The translations under genes were made by a program, and so were the position numbers. DNA of 13,247 bases, taken from Clostridia bacterium. GTDB lineage: Bacteria; Bacillota_A; Clostridia; Christensenellales; Borkfalkiaceae. The notes beneath the pieces are model-generated. The model made no database searches. It had not been told where the DNA came from and saw nothing but the letters and a program-made list of their open reading frames with translations. Each line of letters opens with the position of its first letter. The first letter of the stretch is position 1. Below are positions 6,677 through 12,479 of the stretch, in pieces. The DNA lies in NCBI GenBank assembly GCA_017504735.1, contig JAFVQP010000124.1:1-13247 (forward strand), in the 5' to 3' direction.

Positions 6677-8875
6677 TTAGAAGTTCAAGTCAACCTTCTT
6701 TTCTTTTGTTGCTTTGATAAAGCCTTCATCAAAGAGCTGCTTGGTGGAAGCATAAGCAAACTCGCCTGCGTAATCTACAGGTGCAAAATCACCATCCTTT
6801 TCCGTACCAAGCTTATCAGCAAGGTAGCCAACCAAACGAAGCGCTTTCTTCGCAGCTGCATCACTCTTTACCTTTACCATGAAAGGAGTACTTTCATATG
6901 CCTTCTGACCGCCTACATCTTTCTGGTGATATACGGTGGACTTCAATTCGGGATCGTTGGGATCCAAATCCAAGTAGAAACACAAAGTTTTACCGCAAAT
7001 GTTAATTTTTGCAACCGTATCGCGGCCGTAGTTAAATCTATCACCGTGCCAGCTTACGTTAGAGTTAATTTTCTTGTAAGAAGTAAGCTCGTTTTTAATA
7101 TCGCTGTAGTAAGCCTTTACCTTTTCGTCACTTTGCTTCATCTTTGCGGTGAAGCTTCTCTTTAAACGAATTACCAAGCCCGTTTCAGCATCAATCAAAT
7201 CGTCGCCAACTTCTTGATAGCCAGCCGTTGCTGCAAGTTCTTCTTCAACAGGGGTTTCTTCAACCACTACTTCTTCAACAACTTCTTCAGCAGCCGTTTC
7301 TTCTACAACAGCTTCTTCCGCAGGAGCTTCAACAACTTCTTCAATAACTTCTTCTACGCTTTCTACAACTGCTTCTTCAACGCATTCTTCTACAGCAGCT
7401 TCTTCGCAGGGAGCGCATTCACAAGGAGTGCAAAGTTGGCAAAGTTCTTTAGATACGCCTTTTGCAAGAGCCTCAATACCTTCTTCGTCAATAACGAGAT
7501 CGTATGTAGGTTCTTCAGCGCTGAGCTTATCTTCCACGATTTCAGCAATGCGGTCGTAGTCAACAGGGTCGGGCAAGATTTGCGCTGCTTGCGCTGCTTG
7601 ACATACCTTGTCGTAATCGATAACCGCTTCGCTAGGAGCAATTTTACCTGCAACCTTAGCAGCGATTTCATCAATACCAGCTTCGTCCAACATAACTTCG
7701 CAAGCTTTTTCAGTGGTAGCCGACATCTTGTCGATGACCATATCGGAAACCATCGTTGCGAGATCGCTGTAATCTACCGTCGTTTCTTCTTCTGCTGCAA
7801 TTGCATAAGCGTTAGCAGAAGCAGACATTCTTTCAGCAACCATATCAGCAAGACGTTCGTAATCAACTTCGGGAGCTGCAGGTGCCGCAATCTTCGATGC
7901 TACCATATCAGCAAGACGTTCATAATCAATTTCGGGGGCTGCGGAAGCCTCAGGAATGACAACCTTTGCCGCAACAGCTTCAGCCAAAGCTTCTTGATCG
8001 ATGGTGAACGCATTTTCAAGGCGGCTGTAGTCAACCTTTTCAGGATAAGGAAGGGATTCGATTACCTTCTCAGCTGCGCCGCAAATAATTCTATCATAGT
8101 CAATCTTCGTTTCTACAGGAAGAACAGGTGCGGGATCTTCACCCTTGATTTGATGAAGAAGGTCAAGCACTTTATCGCCTACTTCTTCTACAATACGGCT
8201 GTAATCAACGTTTTCAGCGGTGGGAAGAGCCGCAATTGCATCTACAACCTGACGGCTGTAGGTTTGTGCCGTTTCATCGGCTTTGGTTGCAACCGCTTCC
8301 ACAATACGATTGTAATCATCTTCCGTGGGCAACATTGCAAGTTTATTGTTGATTTCTTCCAATGCATCAAGCTTAGGATTTATTTCATTGCAAACGAAGT
8401 TGGTCAATGCATCCAATTTAGGATTGGTTTCATTGGCAATCGTCATACCAACAGAATCAAGCTTAGGATTTACTTCATTTGCAACAAGAGCTTGCGTAGT
8501 ATCGCAAACCGACTGCAAATTCATATAACCATACTTCAATTCGTTGAGGTCATCAATGAGAAGTTGAAGTTTTTCCAATGCCGTAAGCATTGCTTCTACC
8601 GAATTCAATCTCTCGCCAACTTCTTTTGTAAGCATCGAAGCAAGACCATCGTAAATCGTTTGGTTCTGCTTGTAGCTAAAACGAATTTCTTGCGATACCG
8701 CCATTGTTGCTTTATCGCTAGATGATTTTAAGTCGCCGTGCAAGCTGCTGATTTGAGCAGATGCCATACGCACTTCGGTCACCAACGTGTTCTTAGCCGC
8801 TTCTAATTGATCGCGGAGATATTCGTACACGCCCAAAAGGTCAACTTGATTGCTCTTCTTTTCCGATTTCGCCAT
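6677..8875 (-). CDS. Repeat-rich cytosolic protein of unknown function with Bacillota C-terminal domain
   Basis: A 732-residue protein I cannot assign to a known function. Regions in order are: residues 1-130, helical and probably coiled-coil; 132-176, three perfectly phased 15-residue repeats built on NEvNPKLD; 184-451, nine degenerate units beginning with a (V/I)DY-type motif (first DDY) and often continuing in a V..K pattern; 479-490, a cysteine cluster C-x2-C-x2-C-x-C-x2-C; 491-546, a nearly uninterrupted Glu/Val/Ala tract; and 568-732, a compact domain with RSFTAKM, YYSDIKNELTSYKK, SWHGDRFNYGR and ICGKTLCFYLDLDP. From memory, that last domain recurs at the ends of unrelated Bacillota proteins with no assigned function. 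There is no signal peptide or transmembrane segment. The ATG at 8875 has GAGGTG upstream. It has its own strong promoter and terminator. A scaffold or cytoskeletal role is speculation. Confidence 0.9.
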   Translation of the reverse strand: MAKSEKKSNQVDLLGVYEYLRDQLEAAKNTLVTEVRMASAQISSLHGDLKSSSDKATMAVSQEIRFSYKQNQTIYDGLASMLTKEVGERLNSVEAMLTALEKLQLLIDDLNELKYGYMNLQSVCDTTQALVANEVNPKLDSVGMTIANETNPKLDALTNFVCNEINPKLDALEEINNKLAMLPTEDDYNRIVEAVATKADETAQTYSRQVVDAIAALPTAENVDYSRIVEEVGDKVLDLLHQIKGEDPAPVLPVETKIDYDRIICGAAEKVIESLPYPEKVDYSRLENAFTIDQEALAEAVAAKVVIPEASAAPEIDYERLADMVASKIAAPAAPEVDYERLADMVAERMSASANAYAIAAEEETTVDYSDLATMVSDMVIDKMSATTEKACEVMLDEAGIDEIAAKVAGKIAPSEAVIDYDKVCQAAQAAQILPDPVDYDRIAEIVEDKLSAEEPTYDLVIDEEGIEALAKGVSKELCQLCTPCECAPCEEAAVEECVEEAVVESVEEVIEEVVEAPAEEAVVEETAAEEVVEEVVVEETPVEEELAATAGYQEVGDDLIDAETGLVIRLKRSFTAKMKQSDEKVKAYYSDIKNELTSYKKINSNVSWHGDRFNYGRDTVAKINICGKTLCFYLDLDPNDPELKSTVYHQKDVGGQKAYESTPFMVKVKSDAAAKKALRLVGYLADKLGTEKDGDFAPVDYAGEFAYASTKQLFDEGFIKATKEKKVDLNF
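7238..7405 (-). other. Glu/Val-rich low-complexity tract in the 732-residue protein
   Basis: Codes for residues 491-546, almost only Glu, Val and Ala in a loose EEVVEE pattern, probably a charged linker or helix between the repeats and the C-terminal domain. Directly before it lie the clustered cysteines 479-490. Heavy GAA use makes the complementary strand look like a long open frame. Confidence 0.7.
7523..8326 (-). repeat. Nine degenerate DY-initiated coding repeats
   Basis: Within the 732-residue protein, DDY or (V/I)DY motifs start at about residues 186, 223, 258, 281, 316, 337, 367, 419 and 438. Most continue as a (D/S/E)R(I/L) plus helical stretch ending in a V..K(V/I/L)-like pattern. 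Spacing is irregular (about 17-52 residues), with Pro/Ala linkers. The most similar pair is the units starting at residues 316 and 337, which share DYERLADMVA. Confidence 0.8.
8348..8482 (-). repeat. Three 45-bp coding repeats (NEvNPKLD motif)
   Basis: Residues 132-176 of the 732-residue protein are three consecutive 15-residue units, each (A/C)NE-x-NPKLD plus six residues, with no indels between them. The period is not a heptad multiple, but two turns of coiled coil plus one residue is possible. They suggest recent tandem duplication. Confidence 0.85.
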
Positions 8876-8981
8876 TTTTACACCTCATTTTTTTATTCGC
8901 CTTCCCTAGCGAATTGTTTTCCTGTTTTTTAGTGCTTCGCCTTGAATTTTGACCATAAAATCAAAATCCTATTACTATACG
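8876..8981 (-). other. 5' leader of the 732-residue protein gene
   Basis: About 105 bases separate the predicted transcription start from the ATG. On the minus strand there are two small hairpins: ATTTTGA/TCAAAAT (8961-8967 with 8946-8952) and ATTCGC/GCGAAT (8909-8914 with 8895-8900). An A-rich run and the GAGGTG ribosome binding site follow. I recognise no known riboswitch or leader class. Confidence 0.4.
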
Positions 8982-8987
8982 AGTATT

Positions 8988-9016
8988 ATTATAACATAAT
9001 AATGCAACGCGGTCAA
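8988..9016 (-). promoter_or_regulatory. Strong sigma-A promoter for the 732-residue protein gene
   Basis: TTGACC (9016-9011) and TATAAT (8993-8988) are separated by exactly 17 bases, a 5/6 and 6/6 match. Transcription would start near 8981. The -35 box begins 12 bases past the U-tract of the upstream terminator, so the two transcription units are tightly packed but insulated. Confidence 0.88.
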
Positions 9017-9027
9017 GGGTTTGAAGC

Positions 9028-9081
9028 AAAAAATATCCGAAAAAACACAACTTTTTTTAAAAAATTGCATTTTTTCGGATA
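9028..9081 (-). terminator. Very long intrinsic terminator hairpin after the P-type ATPase
   Basis: Positions 9034-9056 pair with 9059-9081 along 23 positions; about 21 can form once a loop is allowed. Twenty are Watson-Crick. The other three are C/A on the plus strand but G-U on the minus strand, so the RNA that folds well is the minus transcript. A run of six U follows. The 112 bases between this hairpin and the ATPase stop codon are AT-rich, with no gene; a weak 7-bp AT inverted repeat sits at 9123-9150. Confidence 0.85.
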
Positions 9082-9193
9082 CTTTTCCCATTTTCGATGC
9101 GGACATGGTGCCCTGATACTCATTTTTTACAGCTTTTACGCTTTAAAAAAGTCACTCTTACCCCATCCCGCTATTTTTTATAAAGCTTTTATA

Positions 9194-11920
9194 TTATTTG
9201 CCAGCTTTTTTACGAGCGAAAATACGTTGAAAAAGTTTCACAATTTCCACAATGGGAATGATGCAGAAGCTAATTGCTAAAGCAATACCGTATTCCTGCA
9301 AGCCAATCGCCGTAAAACCAAAGGCCGCTGCGAGGAATTTCACCTCACAAACAAGCGTTGTCAAGACAAACGTACCCAATGCGGCAATCCACAAAACGAC
9401 ATTTTGTTTTTTTATGGCAAACAAACTGCCTCTTTGAGAACGCATATTAAAGCTGTGGAAGATTTCCGCCATGGACATCGTCAAGAACGCCATCGTCATA
9501 CCATGGGCGCTTTCACTGTTAAAGATATTCCACGTCGAATTTTCGATATAGTTACCTACCATATACGAGAAGAGAACCAAAACGGATACCAAAAGCCCTT
9601 GATATACTACGTCTATCCCCAATCCGCCTGCAAAAATACCTGCCTTAGAAGAACGAGGTTCACGTTTCATAACGTTGCTTTCCGCTTTTTCCATACCAAG
9701 CGCAAGCGCAGGGAAGGAGTCGGTTACAAGGTTAATCCAAAGCAAATGTACGGGTTTCAAAATGGTAAAACCACACAGCGTCGCAACGAAGATTGCAATA
9801 ACTTCACTCATGTTAGAAGCCAAGAGGAATTGAATTGCCTTACGAATATTATCGTAGATACGACGACCTTCTTCCACTGCACCAACAATGGTTGCAAAGT
9901 TGTCGTCAGCAAGCACCATATCCGCAACGTTTTTCGTTACGTCCGTACCAGTGATACCCATACCTACACCGATATCCGCCGCCTTTATGGAAGGTGCGTC
10001 ATTTACACCGTCACCGGTCATAGCGGTAACCTTGCCAATACTTCTCCAAGCGTTTACGATACGAGTCTTGTGTTCAGGTTGAACACGTGCATATACGCCG
10101 ATACCCTGGAATTCATTCATGAAGGTTTCCTCGTCCATTTCATCAAGCTGTGCGCCAGAAACTGCACGAACTTCACCATTCAAAATACCCAATTCTTTTG
10201 CAATAGCAACCGCCGTATCAATGTGGTCGCCCGTAATCATAATAGGACGGATACCTGCCTCTAAGCAACGTTCAATTGCATCCTTAACCTCGGGACGAAC
10301 GGGGTCAATCATACCGCAAAGACCGGTAAAGCAAAGCGCCGTTTCCAAAGCGCCTGCTTCGAAATCAGCAGGTTTTTCCGTGTAGAAACGTTCTGCACAC
10401 GCAAGTACGCGCAACGCTCTATCTGCCATCGCCTTATTTGCGGCAACAATTTCCGCCTTGTATTCCGCCGTCATAGGCACGATTTCACCATTCTTTACAA
10501 AATGGGTGCATCTATCAATAACTACGTCGGGCGCGCCTTTCGTATATTGTACAAAACCACCGTCCGTTTCGTGTACGGTAGACATCATTTTACGGTTGGA
10601 GTCAAAGGGAGCTTCGCCTACGCGAGGGAAGGCAACCTTTAAAGAGTATTTCTTTTGTCCAAGTTTATCTGCCCAAGCTACAAGCGCCGTTTCCGTAGGT
10701 TCACCCGTCAAGGAACCATCTTCAAACAATTCCGCATCCGAACAAAGCGCCATACCAACCGCAATGCGGTTTTCATTTTCACCGAAGTAATCCACCACGG
10801 TCATCTTGTTTTGGGTGAGCGTACCCGTTTTGTCCGAGCAAATGATTTGCGCGCAACCAAGGGTTTCTACCGCTGTCAATTTACGGATGATTGCGTTACG
10901 CTTAGACATATTGGTAACACCGATGGAAAGCACCACCGTTACAACCGCCGCAAGCCCCTCAGGAATTGCCGCAACAGCCAAAGATACAGCTACCATGAAC
11001 GCATCCAACGCAAATTCAAAGTCAAGCCCACCATGCTTAAGAAGCTGTACGCCAAATACAATTACACAAATACCCAGCACCAACCAGGTAAGAATTTTCG
11101 ACAACTGACCAAGCTTAATCTGCAAGGGAGTTTTCCCTTCTTCTGCCTGTGCCAACGCGCCTGCAATTTTACCCATTTCGGTATCCATACCCGTTGCCGT
11201 TACAACCGCTACGCCACGGCCGTAAACAACCGTACCGCCCATATAAACCATATTTTTACGATCGCCCAAGGGTACGTCTTTTGCAGTTTCCGCAAGCGTA
11301 ATTACTTCCGAAATTTTGGTAACGGGCAAGGATTCACCCGTCAAGGCTGCTTCTTCAATCTTCAAGCTTGCGCTTTCCAAAATTCTACCATCGGCAGGAA
11401 CTGCATCGCCTGCTTCAAGAAGAATAATATCGCCTACAACCAACTCTTCACTGGGCACGTGAATTACTTTACCATCACGCAACACCTTTGAAGTAGCCGC
11501 TGACATTTCTTGTAATGCCTCTATTGCCTTTTCAGCTTTGCTTTCCTGTAATACACCCAATACAGCATTGATAATAACAACCGCCATAATGATGATTACG
11601 TCAACAAATTCGCCTTCTTCACCGTGTGCAATGTGATAAATCGACAATGCACCGCTGATAACCGCCGCCACAATCAAAATGATAATCATGGGGTCGGAAA
11701 GCTGTTCAAAAAACCTCTGTACAAGGGACTTTTTCTTCGCCGCAGCCAGTTTATTTCTGCCATTTTCCATCAAACGCGTCGATGCTTCCGATGCGGTAAG
11801 CCCCGTTTCACGGTTGGTTTCCAACGCGTTTAAAACGGTACTTTGCTCTTCGCAATAATGCTTCATATTTGCTTGCATTTCTTGCGAAATAGCGACTTTT
11901 TCTTCGCTAAATTGCTCCAT
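9194..11920 (-). CDS. P2-type cation-transporting ATPase (Ca2+/Mn2+ exporter)
   Basis: A 908-residue P-type ATPase of the SERCA/PMCA-like class that would pump divalent cations out across the cell membrane. Motifs are TGES at 194-197 (actuator), PEGL at 320-323 (M4), DKTGTLT with phosphorylated D363, KGAPD near 461, TGDH near 563, and TGDGVNDAP at 635-643. Residues equivalent to SERCA Ca2+ site ligands appear in M4 (E321), M5 (N703, E706), M6 (N730, T733, D734) and M8 (E819), so both sites look intact. About ten membrane helices are expected. The ATG at 11920 has AGGAG eight bases upstream. The leader holds a manganese riboswitch, which points to Mn2+ export or Mn2+/Ca2+ homeostasis, as known for riboswitch-controlled YoaB in Lactococcus. 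Family is firm; the cation is inferred. It is monocistronic, ending at a strong terminator. Confidence 0.95.
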   Translation of the reverse strand: MEQFSEEKVAISQEMQANMKHYCEEQSTVLNALETNRETGLTASEASTRLMENGRNKLAAAKKKSLVQRFFEQLSDPMIIILIVAAVISGALSIYHIAHGEEGEFVDVIIIMAVVIINAVLGVLQESKAEKAIEALQEMSAATSKVLRDGKVIHVPSEELVVGDIILLEAGDAVPADGRILESASLKIEEAALTGESLPVTKISEVITLAETAKDVPLGDRKNMVYMGGTVVYGRGVAVVTATGMDTEMGKIAGALAQAEEGKTPLQIKLGQLSKILTWLVLGICVIVFGVQLLKHGGLDFEFALDAFMVAVSLAVAAIPEGLAAVVTVVLSIGVTNMSKRNAIIRKLTAVETLGCAQIICSDKTGTLTQNKMTVVDYFGENENRIAVGMALCSDAELFEDGSLTGEPTETALVAWADKLGQKKYSLKVAFPRVGEAPFDSNRKMMSTVHETDGGFVQYTKGAPDVVIDRCTHFVKNGEIVPMTAEYKAEIVAANKAMADRALRVLACAERFYTEKPADFEAGALETALCFTGLCGMIDPVRPEVKDAIERCLEAGIRPIMITGDHIDTAVAIAKELGILNGEVRAVSGAQLDEMDEETFMNEFQGIGVYARVQPEHKTRIVNAWRSIGKVTAMTGDGVNDAPSIKAADIGVGMGITGTDVTKNVADMVLADDNFATIVGAVEEGRRIYDNIRKAIQFLLASNMSEVIAIFVATLCGFTILKPVHLLWINLVTDSFPALALGMEKAESNVMKREPRSSKAGIFAGGLGIDVVYQGLLVSVLVLFSYMVGNYIENSTWNIFNSESAHGMTMAFLTMSMAEIFHSFNMRSQRGSLFAIKKQNVVLWIAALGTFVLTTLVCEVKFLAAAFGFTAIGLQEYGIALAISFCIIPIVEIVKLFQRIFARKKAGK

Positions 11921-11978
11921 TTTTTTTCTCCTATATTAATATATTTTATTTTTTTACAATGAAATTATGTATAACACG

Positions 11979-12012
11979 CAAAAAAATCGAGGCACGATTA
12001 CCGTACCTCGAT
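11979..12012 (-). terminator. Riboswitch expression-platform terminator
   Basis: An 11-bp stem (11986-11996 with 12002-12012) with a five-base loop, followed on the minus strand by a run of U (about 11985-11980). The single plus-strand mismatch (C11993/A12005) becomes a G-U pair on the minus strand, confirming the orientation. It lies between the aptamer and the ATPase start, as expected of a transcriptional switch. CCGTAC just upstream (12040-12035) is complementary to GTACGG in the terminator's 5' arm (12006-12001), a possible antiterminator. Confidence 0.85.
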
Positions 12013-12044
12013 ACTTTCTCAAAGAAAACTCTTTGTACGGCGTA

Positions 12045-12146
12045 GCCATATACAAATGAGTCTCGCAATTTAAGGCAAGCCAGACCAAACGGTCGGTGCT
12101 GTTGACTTGCCGCGTAAAAATACGCTTGCTACTCCCTCAATGGGAT
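12045..12146 (-). promoter_or_regulatory. yybP-ykoY manganese riboswitch aptamer
   Basis: On the minus strand the conserved GGGAGTAGC (12136-12128) and GCGAGAC (12066-12060) flank the aptamer, with P1 pairs TGAG/CTCA (12139-12136 with 12060-12057). Between them are a hairpin GCGTA/TACGC (12112-12125) and a long arm GGCAAG/CTTGCC (12111-12106 with 12079-12074). That arm carries the conserved GTCAACA-like internal loop and an inner GACC/GGTC hairpin. This matches the yybP-ykoY class, which binds Mn2+ and typically turns on export genes. Placement between a consensus promoter and a terminator in front of a P-type ATPase fits the class. Outer boundaries are approximate. Confidence 0.9.
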
Positions 12147-12161
12147 TTTTTAACAATATTG

Positions 12162-12190
12162 ATTATAACACAACGAAAATGCGTTGTCAA
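12162..12190 (-). promoter_or_regulatory. Perfect-consensus sigma-A promoter for the riboswitch-ATPase unit
   Basis: TTGACA (12190-12185), a 17-base spacer and TATAAT (12167-12162) match the consensus at every position. Transcription would start near 12155, just ahead of the aptamer, giving a leader of about 235 bases before the ATPase ATG. Such a strong promoter is sensible where the riboswitch and terminator set the output. Confidence 0.93.
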
Positions 12191-12267
12191 GTGTTTTTTA
12201 GCATTTCGTTTGATAGTGAACGCGCGAAGCTTTCAACAAAAACGTATGATAAGACACCTTGCCGGCT

Positions 12268-12303
12268 GCAAGATCATCTTGCCTGCGTCCAACGTCAGGT
12301 TGG
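12268..12303. other. Small palindromes in the spacer upstream of the ATPase promoter
   Basis: GCAAGAT-C-ATCTTGC (12268-12282) is a 7-bp interrupted palindrome, and CCAAC/GTTGG (12289-12293 with 12299-12303) a 5-bp hairpin. They lie between the promoter (12190) and repeat copy 2 (12319). They could belong to a longer form of that element or be an operator. I see no gene in 12191-12318. Confidence 0.35.
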
Positions 12304-12318
12304 TAAACGATGAAGATG

Positions 12319-12479
12319 CGAGCAGTTCAAGGCGCGTTGAGTTCGCCCAAAGCTAAAACAACGCAGTTGCAAGCAAGACAAGGAAAGCGCGGCTTTTCCG
12401 ATGGGAGCGTACATAGACGTACGTGAGCAAGGAAAAACGCCAGCTTGACACCGTATTGCGCAGTAAATCCGTTGTTTTA
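12319..12479 (-). repeat. Dispersed structured intergenic repeat, copy 2
   Basis: It carries the same 18-base block as copy 1 (12319-12336) and the 35-base apical module (12398-12432) with stem CGTAC/GTACG (12408-12412 with 12419-12423). Relative to copy 1, 52 extra bases lie between the two blocks. Its arms differ in sequence from copy 1 but again pair: TTTTCC with GGAAAA (12394-12399 with 12431-12436), GGC with GCC (12391-12393 with 12439-12441), AAGC with GCTT (12385-12388 with 12443-12446), and a perfect 10-bp outer stem TAAAACAACG/CGTTGTTTTA (12354-12363 with 12470-12479). That outer stem contains the yebC stop codon. Confidence 0.78.

Noticed and set aside
8348..8482. Short direct repeats that might be taken for a CRISPR-like array
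   Set aside because: The repeats are in frame within a protein-coding region, contiguous at 45 bases without unique spacers, and diverge in the way coding repeats do.
7214..8725. Long open frame on the plus strand opposite the 732-residue protein gene (about 500 codons)
   Set aside because: Its translation is a Phe/Asn/Arg/Cys-rich low-complexity string produced by the GAA/GTT-rich codons of the real gene on the other strand. It has no family resemblance or ribosome binding site, and the minus-strand gene has a promoter, ribosome binding site and terminator.
9123..9150. TTTTTTA...TAAAAAA inverted repeat after the ATPase gene
   Set aside because: It is all A/T with only a 3-bp GC-containing inner pair and no U-tract of its own; the much stronger hairpin at 9034-9081 explains termination.
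12096..12356. Short plus-strand open frames across the riboswitch and repeat
   Set aside because: They run through a recognised minus-strand riboswitch and promoter, have no ribosome binding site and resemble no protein.
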